Assembly (NCBI GenBank): GCA_018398765.1 | Contig: JAHBMJ010000856.1 | Location: 1 to 39,498 of the forward strand | DNA from: Chromera velia | Taxonomy: Eukaryota > Sar > Chromeraceae | DNA length: 39,498 nt | Direction of reading: 5' to 3' | Shown: one piece after another, positions 20,201 through 31,161 of the stretch | Numbering within the stretch: the first letter of the stretch is position 1 | How the letters are laid out: each line of letters opens with the position of its first letter | Notes under the pieces: model-generated | What the model was told of the DNA's origin: nothing | Seen by the model: only the letters and a program-made list of their open reading frames with translations | Database searches by the model: none | Made by a program: the position numbers and the translations under genes

Positions 20201-21963
20201 CTCTCTGGGTGTGGGAAAATCGCTCCCTTCTCCTTCTTCCTCTTCGTTCCTTTTTGTTACTTCTTCTTCTTTCTCGATTTCGCCTTGCGTCTGAATTTTC
20301 AAGTCGCTCTTGCCCTCGTTCTCCGCATCTTCCTTTCCTGCCGACTCTTCCTTCACTCTTTCACTCCCGTTGTCAGTCAGTGCCTCCCAGTCTTCTTCTT
20401 CCTCTGCCACCTCTGAAATAGAGTCCTGTGGCTCCTCTTCTTCGTCTTTTTCTTTTTCTGCCCCCTTCCCGCCGCGGCCTTCCTTCTTCTCCTCTTCCTC
20501 CTCCCCTCCCTCAAACTCCGAAAGTCCCCCCCCATCTCCCGTCAGATCCGCCTGCCGAATTTCTGCACACACACACAGTTGCCGAAGGGGAAACAGAGTA
20601 GAATCCAGATGTGCAAGGGCGCAAAGAACAATTGCAGAAAGACAGCTGCCAGGGAGACATCAGCAGTCTGCGGCAGCTTGTGTACTATCGAACTGTCTGA
20701 TCTCCAAGATGACGCATTCACTGATTGCCAGACTCTCAAGCTGGCTGACTGACTGCCTGAGTAATATAATAGCTGACTTGCATGCTGACGGACAGACCGA
20801 CAGACCGACAGACCGACAGACCAACAGACCAACAGACCGACAGACAGACAAACAGACAGACAGACTGACTGACTGACTGATTAACTGACTGACTCTGCCG
20901 CTCCTCGAGGTCCAATTCTTCAAAGATTTCTTCCACGTCCACTTCTTCTTGAAGCCCGAGACGTGTAAGTGCCAGCTCCACCTCTGTGCGACTCAACTCG
21001 TCGTCTCCCGTGATGTCGATCTGACGGAAGGCTTTCTCAAGGGACCCGAATTTCTCTGCCGCCTTCTGTCTGAATTTCTTCACCGCCCCTGAGCGACGCC
21101 CCTTCAGCTTCTCTGCCGGACACCCGAGCAGCTCTTCCACGCTGATGGCTGCAGCATCAGACAACCACAGATACAGGCGGAGAGATACATAGACAGATGC
21201 AGAGAAGCAACTCGACTTTTCATGCTGTCAGAGTAGCTCAGAAGGAGACAAGGAAGACTTCTGAAAAAAGAAAAACACTTGCCAGAATGCATAAATGTCT
21301 CAATGAACTCCTCATCGAGTGACAAAGAAAAATTCACAGAAGAACCAAAATCGTCCCAAGCCCTGCGAACAGTCAGGTTATGAAATTCCCTTCACAACAC
21401 AGAAGTCAATTAAACAAGAGTCACGCTGACTGACTGACTGACTGACTGACTGACTCACTGACTGACTGACTCACTGACTGACTGACTGACTGACTGACGG
21501 ACTGACTGATGGACTGACTGACGGACTGACTGACGGACTGACTGAGTGACGGACTGACTGAGTGACGGACTGACTGACTGAAGTTGCTGTCTCCGTCAAT
21601 CTCTTTGAAGATTTCACCTGCCTCGTCTGATTCAAACCCCAGGCGTGAAAGCGCAAGGATAAACTCGTGCACTTCAATCTGGGTGCTCTTGTTGAGGTCC
21701 ATCAACTCAAATGCGCTCACAAGCGAACCAAACTGCTTGATGGTTTGTCGGCGGAATCTCTCAACCAAGCGGCCATGCCCTCTGCTTCTCTCTTGGGGGC
21801 TGGTACTGACATCAGCGTCTGCTCCAACTTTTTTCTCTTCCTTGTCATCTTGGTTTCTTTCATTCTCCTCGTCCTCGTCTTCATTCTCCTTCACCTCTTC
21901 TTGCTCGTCTTCCTCGAACCATCCACCATTCCAGTCGTCTTTCTCCTCTTCGAAGTCGTCCAT
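17265..21963 (-). CDS. Gene 4: EF-hand calcium-binding protein with a very long acidic, disordered C-terminal region
   Basis: Minus-strand exons 21963..21575, 21362..21279, 21148..20894, 20562..19742 and 19457..17265 (TGA stop). Residues 1-60 are acidic. Residues 89-100, DLNKSTQIEVHE, form a canonical EF loop (D, N, S, I, E at positions 1, 3, 5, 8, 12). A second repeat in exon 3 carries DITGDDELSRTE; both are preceded by the related helices QFGSLVSAFELM and KFGSLEKAFRQI, so they arose by internal duplication. A third loop, DLTGDGGGLSEFE, is one residue too long. Exons 4 and 5 (over 1,000 residues) are Glu/Lys/Asp-rich, then Ser/Pro/Arg-rich, with no domain I recognise. Calcium binding is likely, the cellular role unknown. 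The exon 2-3 junction phase is unresolved, since ATCAG|C at 21138 would fit better than the listed acceptor. Divergent from gene 5. Confidence 0.65.
20790..20893. repeat. (GACA)n / (GACT)n tract at a gene 4 donor
   Basis: In gene 4 sense, the exon ends GGCAGA and the intron begins GTCAGTCAGTTAATCAGTCAG, continuing into CTGT repeats. The donor lies at the edge of the repeat. Phase 1 here joins correctly to the exon at 20562. Confidence 0.85.
21421..21583. repeat. (GACT)n tract of about 160 bp at a gene 4 donor
   Basis: In gene 4 sense, the exon runs GGAGACAGCAACTTCA and then about forty GTCA-type units with CCGTCA and CTCA variants. The donor of exon 1 lies in this array. Confidence 0.9.
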
Positions 21964-22882
21964 CTCTCTCTGCGCACCCTCGTCGATAGGAATTTACGAC
22001 AAAATTCTCTTTCAGGTCTCAAGGCGAGAAGTCGACGAACGACGCAGTATTTTGCAACGAGAGTGCGGGGACAGACTTGCGTGTAAGGTCTTCTGCAATG
22101 GAAACGAAGAGAGCTCAATGGAAATTGAGTGACTCTTCTCTTGGACACATGAAGTTCCAGTCCCTGGTTTGCATGTCTAAGTGACTTGCCTCGGGGTGAC
22201 CCTTGTGTCGATACCCCCTTTTTGCACTATGTATAGACAACCCTCGATGCATGACAATCAGAGCGTCTTTCCTGATGCACGTATATATACATCTCCTCTA
22301 TCGACAGAGCACATACACACATGCATATAGATCGAGTTTTAATTACAGACATGTTCTTGCTATATATATATCTTCATTCAAGTAATGCTAATTATATGTT
22401 GTTAATAGTATTATTAATAATATCATTCTCTGTATTGAAATATGTAGATGTCTTTATGCGATATCTCAGTATATATTGAATTTGCACGTTTCGTGTGTTG
22501 CATGAAATGCAACGGCGCAAGTTGCGCAACAGGTGTTGCACTCTGCAACACGCGCGCGCGCGCGCGCGTTGCTTCCATGCATGCACGCGACTGACTGCGT
22601 GCATGTTGCTCGTGAGCAACACAAGGCAACAGATGCTGTTTCTGTCTGACAAGACTGACACTGATCGATTGCCTTCGTATAGTCTCTTATCTAAGCTGGA
22701 GTTCGAGCCACTCACATCTCTCTCTTTTCTGCTTCAATCTGAAGATCCGGTTCTGCTGAAGCTGTAGCCGGCTTTGCCCCTGTTGTTTTGATCACATCTG
22801 GGCGCTTATATACTTTTCACGACCCTGTAGTCCAGACAGTAGTCAGAATCAGGTCGTCACCGCGTTCGTGACCCCCGCATCG
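21964..22882. promoter_or_regulatory. Divergent promoter region of genes 4 and 5
   Basis: Start codons at 21963 (-) and 22883 (+) face away from each other. The gap has four GCAACAC/GTGTTGC words (22494, 22533, 22545, 22616), ATGCATGC at 22577, a (CG)n run at 22551..22569 and TATATATA runs at 22282 and 22362. No coding sequence is supported. Promoter role is inferred from position. Confidence 0.5.
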
Positions 22883-23911
22883 ATGCTACCGCCTAAATTC
22901 TGGTATGCACGTGGTCTATTGAGACAGCAAATGAGACTACCTCTCCTGGTCTCACTCTTTTCCCTTCCCCTTTGCGCCTTTTCCCGCTCCTTTTCCACCC
23001 CCTTCTTAGACTTGCATCCATTCAGGAGACGTATGAGGACTCCGTCGGTAGATTTTTGGCACGAGCCTTGCGGAAGGATCCTATCAGCAGCCGCTCTTGA
23101 AGCCTCCTTTGCTGCTCAGCCTTTCTGTTGGCGACTGAGAAAGAAATGTGGAGGGAGACGGGAGGAAACCAGGGCTGCACGACGTCTTCTCTTCTCCCCC
23201 TCAGATACCCCTTCTTCAGCCTCGCACTGCCCGGTTTTCACTCTTCTCTGTGCCTCTGATAGGTCAGACACAAAGCAGACATGCAGTTGGAGGACGAAAG
23301 AAAGGATGGGAGACAGAGATTTTCAGATGCAAGAAGGGAGGCCAGAAGACATGAACTTCATCAGACAACGCTTGGCTGCCGAGCTCATGAATCCTCTTTT
23401 TCTGGATGCTCGGAACTTTCTTGTGGTCAAGAGAGAGGAAGCGAAGTCGCCTGCCGCAGAGGTAGGCGCTACGCAGGTTCCTCCTACAGGGCTTACCGGG
23501 GCCCCTGTTGCTTTCGGCCAAGTTCGTCCCCTTTCTGGAGAAAGAACCCCTGTTTATGAGCTTGCAAGCCTGTACGTGGAGAAACCGTTTCGTGGTCGTG
23601 GCCTTGGTACTTGGCTGTTGAAGTCACTTGTCGAGCGGCACAAAGCTGAAAATGGAGATGCGCCGCTTTTCCTCTTGACGTTGCGGGGCACCATTCCTTT
23701 CTATGAAAGGCAGGGGTGGCGTTGTGTGGGAAGGCACAAGGATTTAGGTGGCGTCGCAACCCCAGACAGCACAAAAGCGATCGAGACAAAGAAAGACGCG
23801 GCTGCTGAAGAAGGGCTGCCCAAGCAGCTGGAGGTTCAAATTTTTCTGGGGAATTTGATTGCGGGTGTGGCACGGCAAGAAGAAGTGGTGTGCATGAAGT
23901 TTGATAAATGA
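22883..23911 (+). CDS. Gene 5: GNAT-family N-acetyltransferase with a plastid-type bipartite leader, intronless
   Basis: A single open frame of 342 residues from ATG 22883, or from ATG 22931, which gives a cleaner signal peptide. The acyl-CoA-binding motif A is LYVEKPFRGRGLGTWLLKSL, with RGRGLG at about residues 237-242 fitting the Q/R-x-x-G-x-G/A rule. It is followed by the motif B-type IPFYERQGW (about 272-279), where the Tyr is the usual general acid of the family. This places it in the GNAT fold, transferring acetyl from acetyl-CoA to an amine; the substrate is unknown. The N terminus has a hydrophobic run (LPLLVSLFSLPLCAF) then SRSFSTPFLDLHPFRRR, as in signal plus transit peptides of complex plastids, so a plastid location is likely but unproven. 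Being intronless makes it stand out. Convergent with gene 6. Confidence 0.85.
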   Translation: MLPPKFWYARGLLRQQMRLPLLVSLFSLPLCAFSRSFSTPFLDLHPFRRRMRTPSVDFWHEPCGRILSAAALEASFAAQPFCWRLRKKCGGRREETRAARRLLFSPSDTPSSASHCPVFTLLCASDRSDTKQTCSWRTKERMGDRDFQMQEGRPEDMNFIRQRLAAELMNPLFLDARNFLVVKREEAKSPAAEVGATQVPPTGLTGAPVAFGQVRPLSGERTPVYELASLYVEKPFRGRGLGTWLLKSLVERHKAENGDAPLFLLTLRGTIPFYERQGWRCVGRHKDLGGVATPDSTKAIETKKDAAAEEGLPKQLEVQIFLGNLIAGVARQEEVVCMKFDK

Positions 23912-25055
23912 TCATTCAGTCAGTTTGTGAGGCCGCAAGGGTACAGTGCATAGATCCACATCCTAACTCACAAGCAGCGCATGCTTTCATCTTTTTTCTC
24001 TTGTAAGTGTTAAACTTTTATTGTTTAATTGGAATTAGTTATTTATATGAGAAGCACAATAGCTGCATGGGCATTGGTCATTGACATGCGACGCGGCTCA
24101 CACGGCAGGGTCGCGGGAGGGCGGGGAAGGCCCATAAACGATTTTAACTTAAAGAGTTATTCTTATTAATGCTATTATTATTTAAGTGTATCCAATGTAA
24201 CTTAAACTCTAGATGTAACTACACATTTTTGTAGTCCAATAGTAGTTTAAGTGGCCTAACAGTGACGTGTCTGCCTAGATGTGTGCTAATACAAATCTAT
24301 TTTGAATGTTTAGTACAATATGAATATAATTATATATAAGCTGAAAATGAATTATTTTTTTTCAATTTAGAAAAATATATAAAAGAAAACCTATTATTCT
24401 TAGTATTAGTCTACTATTAGATTTATGTTTATCTTTCTGAAAACAAAATTGGATAAAACGTTTTAAATTGGATAAATTGGATAATTTGTATGTGCAGTTG
24501 TTAACCAATCATTAAAAAAAAACTGAAAACTATACTTAACACATGATATATTTATAGTTTTTAAGAATAATTGCATTTAATTAAAATCCTATTACGTTGT
24601 TTAGTTTTCTTGAGGCTACTGTTGTCAGAGGTAGATTTATTTAGAAATGTATTCATCAATCAATCAAATATGATTTAATTAAAAAAATGTATAAATGAAA
24701 TTTCAAAACAAACCCGTAATGAATCTTGAAATCGTCTTTCAAAGTTTTGAAGATTTTATATGCTTACAACAGCTGTGTAAGCCAAATTTTGCCGCGACTA
24801 CTAGCTTATGATGATGATGCCAGTGCTTCATCGCAGCTTCGAGCTAGGCTTCGAGTCTCTTCACGCCACTCTTGAAACATGTCATTTAGGAATGAGGATG
24901 AATTCGATCCGTATGACGATAGCCAGGTAACCACAACCAAAGTGTGTACAAAATGCAACATCACTGAGCGTCCGTGATGCCACATCGAGTCTGCACATCC
25001 TGAAAGGACATTTTACGGAGGCGGTGATTCATTGAGGAGCTAGGCAGAACGAGTG
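23912..25055. other. Convergent intergenic gap, strongly AT-rich, no supported gene
   Basis: From about 23990 to 24780 the sequence is AT-rich, with (ATCA)n at 24652..24664 and oligo-A and oligo-T runs. From about 24790 to 25050 it returns to ordinary composition without a convincing frame. It lies between the 3' ends of genes 5 and 6, matching the other two convergent gaps. Confidence 0.8.
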
Positions 25056-26658
25056 TCAGCAGCATGCCGTCAGGTACCCCCCCTCCGACCCGACCTGACC
25101 AGATTCCGTCTCGGAGTCAGAGGATTGACCGGAGTCTGTGAATGGACCAGCGGGACTCTTTCCGTTCCCTCTGTCTGACTCTGAGACTGGGTGTTCAAAA
25201 CAGCAGCTGCTCGTGCTTTGAATCGGGCGGGCACTCAGAGGAGGAGGGGACTGAAGAATCGGAATCTCTCTCTGGGGTATCTCCGGAGCATCCTTTTCCC
25301 CTCCTCTCTCGCAATGCCCTTTTGCTGAAGCTTTCGGTCTTTGAGGCTGTGGGCTGAAAGACGGCGCAGGAGGAAGAGACATGCCCATAGCAACATTGCA
25401 CTGTTGTGCGTCGAGAGCTGGTGAGACCAAATTCGTTTGAGAATTCTCAGAGGCAGAAAGTCGAAAAGTCAGAGTGGCCTCCGATGGGGTCATTTGGTGG
25501 TTCTTCTTTGGGTGAGAGAAAGCTGAGTTGTCCTCTCTGATCAAGCTTCTTTTTGAGGCTCTCTCTTTTTCTTGCCAACTCCTATCTGGGGCGGCGCAGT
25601 AGTGTGATACCTTCTCTTTTGCTTGTGTGGGTATTCGGGAACGTATAGGCGTGTGGACATCATGGAACCTCGTCGGGCCGATGTGAGGCGGAGGGGGGAG
25701 CAGACTGTGGATGAAATTGGAAACGAAGGGGCAGTCGTCGGGGGTGACAGAGTTTTGAGTTCTCTCAGGTTTCCTGTCAGCGTTGCGCGTCCCTATGGCC
25801 TCCTCTTCTTCCTCCGTTTCCGAGTGAATGAAGAGAACACGGTTCCCTTCTGACTCCTGGATCTGTCGGAGAGGAGGGGAGAAGGTGGGTGTAATAAGGG
25901 AAGGGTAGGAAGCAGGACAGTTGGGGTATGGATCCTGGTGAGTGGACCTGGGGGCTTGCGTTCTTCTACACGGGGACTGGGGGGAAGGGGAAGGCGAAGG
26001 TCCCGAAAAGGGATGAGAACAATTCGTTGTTGTTGACGCTCCTGCTCTCATTGAAGTCTCTTCAAGAGCTCTTCCCTCTCCTTTCCTGTCTTTGTTCCGA
26101 TACCGCCCCCCCATCTTCTTTTGGCTGTTTGGGGGGGAAGCCTCAGGCTGACTGGGGCCTGGAGGGGCAGAGGGTCGGTGGAGTGCTGAGCGTGTGGGGA
26201 GACGGGGGGGGGTCGTGTCTTCTGCCGGTCCCGGAAGGCATTTGTGTGCTTGTGGAGGGGACGATCGGCACGGCAGTCCGACCGGGTCCCCGGAGGATGA
26301 TGGGGGCACACAGGCTCTTTCCCTTCTGCTTCCTCTTAAGGGCCTTTTATGATGAAACCCCGTCAAGCTCCTCTCTAATGGGGTAGAAGAGTGGGGGGAT
26401 ATGCAGGAACCCCTGTCTCTCAGTTGCCGTGTGTCCCTCTCTGGGTGTACCTCCTCTTTTCTTTTCCCACTGTGCCCCTCTCGCTGTCTGGATGGAATTG
26501 CAGTGGAGGACTCTGGTGGGAGACTCAGAGAAGACCCGGCACGAAACAGGTTGAAGGCGGCGGCTGCAAACGTGCATCCCAGGTACACAAGTCCACATCG
26601 GGAATGAGGGAAACATGAACACAAAAAGAAAGAAAGAAAGGAAGGAAGGAAGGAAGGA

Positions 26659-26690
<32 letters not shown>

Positions 26691-27660
26691 CAGGAAAACC
26701 GACCAGAAAGTTGAAGAGCACTTAGAGTCCCCTGGAGGGCTTCCTGCAGGCAGACAGACAAATAGGGAGGAACGGGATGAAAGACCAAATGCAGTGTTCG
26801 GTTGGACTCTTGCAGGCCTGCGTATGCAAACTCACTCAAGTTGACAAGAAAACGGACAAACAAATGCGTTGGTCCAAGAGGGTCGGCCGACTGAAAAGTT
26901 CGGCTTTTTTTTCCAAATTTCTGCAGGTGTCTAAACCACGTTCGTTCTTTCTTCTCTGATCTTATCTTATCTTCTCTTCTCTTTCCTTGACGCGATGCCA
27001 CCAACCTTGTTGATTTGGTCCTCTGCAGACGCTGCGAGTATCCGCCTGCAATGGATTTATAGAACCGAGGATCCGAGAACAGAACAAAAACTTGAAAGGC
27101 ACCAAAACTGATGCATAAAGAGAGGGCGAGCAAATGAGCGACTTTTCCTTCTTACCCCGCACGGCGCCTGCTCGCTGCCTTTCATGCCTTCACTGAGTGG
27201 ATCTATCCACTCTTTGCGGTACTCTAAAGTTGATGCATATGTCTGTACAGGTCCATTTAACCCCACAACCTCTCTTCTGACTAAACTAAGCCACTGGACG
27301 AAGCATCGCTCAAATCGGAAACGCCTTACTGGCAAAAAGTCAAATCAACAGAACACTTTCGGAACAGAAACGGAAGAGACGAGGAGCCGCTCGGACCAGA
27401 ACTGCTCATACACAAAAAACATTTTCTGTATCCGCCTTTCGATCTCGAACGAATAGCAGTATTCCTGAACTGCCGAAACATTGATTCCTCTGGCTCTGCA
27501 CTTGGCGTCTGTCGGCTTACATTGCTGCGCGTTTTTCTTCCCTTAGAAGACACGCCAAGACCCTCGTGAGGCTCCTCACCGCGACTGCCCTCATGGAAGC
27601 CTGCTGGAGGCCCTCACGGATCCGTTGGCTTCGGAGAGTCCGTCTGCGTGCAATCAGATG

Positions 27661-27692
<32 letters not shown>

Positions 27693-28539
27693 GTCAGACA
27701 GACAGGCAAAGAAGCATGAAGAGCCAATCATCTCAGAAAAGCAAGTCACACTTTCTTCATGCCACCGAAGGAAACACCTGAAGAAGAAACCGGTTAAAGC
27801 ACAACTGAAGGTACCCACAAATGGCAACTGCATCACTCTCAGTCCCCCGATTCCCTTAATTGCCCGATACAGCATGACAGCTTGGCTTCGAGAAGTCCCA
27901 GCCCGGCTCCCGACGACATATAAAACAAAAACACAAATTGCATACGAGCCTCTGTCAGTTCTGGCTTAGCAGATTCAAAGCACAAGAAACTTATGAGGCA
28001 AGAAGGAACGACAGCAGGATCCATCCAAAAATCATCTGTGTACTCACTTACACACACGGACCGACTGACAGTCTATCCTGCTGCTTCATTACCCGGACGG
28101 CACAAGCAATCCCCTCTCGAAGGCTTCCTCGAAGGAAGAGACCCAACTTGGCGGCGCCCTGAAACCTTCTGAGCGGATTAATCGGACAGGACATGCAACC
28201 AGATACAACGCCCAGAAGAATAGAAAAGATACATGCAGAGACGGGTAGAAAGAAGGAAGCAGTCAATAAAGGAGAGATGAGGAAGGAAAAAAGAGTCTCT
28301 GTACCCTTCCTCCTTGTCCGTTTTCCCATGCTTCCGGGCTTGTGTTTCTTGGCTTCGTTGGAAAGACGGAAGTGGACATAATATCCCATCAAAAAGTGAG
28401 CATCAGATACAGGGAGGAAGCAAGGAAGGTCCCCAGAAGAAAAGAGCAATACAGGACTGACGAAGCGTCACGCCTCTGTCTGCGCATCGCCTCTTCTCTC
28501 TCGATCCGCAGACTCATTTCAAGGTGCCGACTGTGGTTC
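25056..28539 (-). CDS. Gene 6: unknown multi-exon protein with a helical N-terminal half and a disordered C-terminal half
   Basis: Supported minus-strand exons: 28539..28462 (HLEMSLRIEREEAMRRQRR), 28168..28070 (FQGAAKLGLFLRGSLREGI), 27643..27521 (RIREGLQQASMRAVAVRSLT), one containing EYRKEWIDPLSEGM near 27245..27160, one around 26925..26799 (HLFVRFLVNLSEFAYAGL), 26704..26743 (EALQGTLSALQLS) and 26563..25056, ending in a stop. Phases fit between the first two and between the last two; others are unresolved. The helical part alternates basic and hydrophobic residues, suggesting membrane association or a helical bundle. The roughly 500-residue C-terminal part is Ser/Pro-rich and ends with an acidic Ser/Glu stretch. 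I considered PEX11 but the resemblance is too weak to call. The start codon was not found; ATG 28785 is possible but its phase does not fit. Confidence 0.5.
26626..26691. repeat. (GAAA)n/(GGAA)n microsatellite
   Basis: Purine tetranucleotide repeats in the intron between the last two gene 6 exons; pyrimidine-rich on the coding strand. Confidence 0.95.
27659..27708. repeat. (GACA)n microsatellite
   Basis: A pure GACA array with one GTCA variant, sitting just upstream in gene 6 sense of the acceptor for exon 27643..27521. Confidence 0.95.
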
Positions 28540-28616
28540 CTGCAAGACACTCAGATGGAACACGATGGCTGTCATTCTCTCTTGGTCTCTTTTTTCTGCG
28601 CCTCGCGTGTGTGTGT

Positions 28617-28648
<32 letters not shown>

Positions 28649-28958
28649 TTGTGTGTGAATGCATTGGTGGTGCTCTGCGTGCGTCGTACAAAGACGGGCT
28701 TCGATGTCTGTTCCAAACAAACATCGACTGCGAGAGTGCGCGGGTCAGAAGGAACTGGAAGAGAAGAGCGGAAGTTGATGTTCATTCTTCTTTGGACTTC
28801 CTGAGGAGAGCAACTTTTGCAATTTTCATTTTGTACAGCGCCCCATGCTGTCTTGCCTCAAGGGTTCCGGGATGAAGACATTCTTCCCTTTTTTCTCTCT
28901 TAGACCACCTTCTTTCCTCTTCATGATGGCAAAAGAGACTGAGAATAGGCACTTGAAT
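28540..28958. other. Stretch between gene 6 and gene 7 without a firm gene
   Basis: It contains a (GT)n run (28604..28660) and a minus-strand open frame from ATG 28785 (MNINFRSSLPVPSDPR). That may be the first exon of gene 6, but I could not join it in phase. Confidence 0.4.
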
Positions 28959-31119
28959 TCACTTTGGCTCTTTGTGTGTCCTTCTGGATTGAGGAGTCGC
29001 AAAATCTGACCTCCAGTAGAGCACAGCTTGGTGGTCCTCTTGAGTGTCCTGGACGCCTTGGTGTTCGCCTCTCGTCGGCACCCTTCTCTGGATCTCTTTT
29101 GACCTCACATATGCGGATGTGGGTGTGGATGGAATCTGCATCAACGCACACACAGAGGCATTTGAGATCCAAACAAATTTTACATGGAGTCTTGCCGATT
29201 GATTACAACGGATGAGAGCAGCAGCAATCAACATGAAGGCCGGCATAAAGATGATGGATGTGCGGTCAGGGGGGCAAACAACGGTGTCAGTCCGCAACGA
29301 CAAGCACACACTCCAATGATACCGAAGCAAGGAAAGAGGAGGTGCGTCTACATGCGGAGCGCAAGAAATAAAACTGACGTGATGCAGTGATGCAGTGTTC
29401 CAAAATTGTCTTGAAGGGGGTTTGTTGTGTGGTCAATTCGGTCAATCACTCTATCGACCATTTTATTGGCACGTACTTCTTTGTATGCGTCACACAACTC
29501 ACCGTGGAGGGTCCTCTCCTTGGTTCCAAATGCGTTGGCATCCTTCTTGTTGTTCTAAGGGTGTCTGGTATCGTGTTCGAGGTCAGGACACTCAGCGCTT
29601 CTCTGATTTTCCTCTGCAGAGCTTTCTTGAGCGTCGAGAAGAAAAGAAGGACACAAGATCGAACAAGTCCCGGGTGATGATATGATGAATGAAGACGTGT
29701 GCGGGGAGAGAGAATAAAATGGGGTGTTTTATCATCGTATGACTCTCTGCCATCCTCCCCTCTTGTCACAATGGCGGGTTGAGGTTCACCTGAGAAGTTT
29801 GAATCCTTTTCGTTTTGTTTTGCCTGAGACGCAGTCTCAGGAGGAAACAGAAGAGGGACATTTGGGATGGAGGGAGAGAAAAATTGCGCGTTTGGGGCTG
29901 TTCTCTCTAATGAAATAGGGGGGTGGACTGAACACGAAGAGGACGAGGAAGAGGTTTCCAGTGAGCTTGGAGCTCTGTCGCTTTCTCTCCCTGTCATAGA
30001 GCCCCTCTCACTTTGCACAGTGAGGAAAGTGGGCTCCTTTCTGGTCTGTGGCTCTCTTTTTTTTCTTTCTCCATTCCATTTTTGACTCGTCTGACCGTTT
30101 TTTTGCAATGTCTTTTCATTCTCTTTTTCAGGCTTTTCATAAAGCATTTGCAGTGCTGGCAACCGTTCCGACTCGTACGAAAAAGAAGAAGAAGAAGGTG
30201 AATCTTCTTTGCGTTCTTGTCTGTTGTTTCTTGTTTCAGACACCAACGATGACAGTGGAAGGCAAGCAAGAGAGGGAGCGGAAGAGGAGGAGGAAAACGG
30301 AGAAGAAGACAAAGAGGCTCTGCAGGAAAGAAACGGAGTGACTGTCGGTGTGTCTTCAAGAATCTTCTTCCCAGCTCTCTCTTCTGGACCCGCCTTTGAA
30401 GGGTAAGGCGGGCTCTGCGTGCCCTCACGTGCACTCTGCAGTCTAACGAGGCTGGGCTCGTCTTGACTTTGCCTTCCGCTCCCACCTCCAACAGCAGTCT
30501 CTTTACGAAGTGCCCCTTTCCTTTTTGGTCTGCCTGGGTTTCTTCCCCTGACTGTCTGAGAGGATGGTAATGAGAAGAATGACACTCCAGAAGAGGTACT
30601 GTTACCGGTTGGGGGGGATGGGCATTGACTCAAGCCGTTTGCTTCCTTTGGGTCTCTCGAGTCTTTCTCCCCTCCTACCCCTCTCCTCGTCTCTTCCGCG
30701 TCTGTTGAACGTCCGGGCAAAGGAACATTGTTGTGATGAATTCTGCCGACTGCCTTTCTCTTCGACCTTTCCTGTCTCTCTTCGTTTGTGCCTCTGGCTG
30801 GAGGGGCGCTCACTAAACTGTCATCGACTGAAGCTTCCACCCTCTCGACAGATCTGGCTAACCGGACAACGCACGAGCCTCCTTCTGTGACGTGTGAGAA
30901 ATCTGTTGATGTCTTTCCACACGTGTTCTGCACCCGCAATGGCTCCTCTCTCATGCCACGCTGATGCTCCTCTCTCTGGAATTGCGATGCCGAGTCGCTC
31001 TGCTGCACCAAGGCAGGTCCACTTGGTGTGAAAGAGGAGATAGCGAAAGATGGTCTCTCTCTTATCCGCTGGATGGATGGACGGAGGGAAGTCTGGTGCT
31101 GTGCAGCCTCCTGCCTCTC

Positions 31120-31161
<42 letters not shown>

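Noticed and set aside
27839-28168. Gene 6 as a PEX11 peroxisomal membrane protein
   Set aside because: A few basic-hydrophobic helices look similar, but the order and spacing of PEX11 motifs do not fit.
28959-29330. Independent minus-strand gene of 123 codons
   Set aside because: The upstream part is not protein-like; the downstream part fits better as a possible last exon of gene 7.
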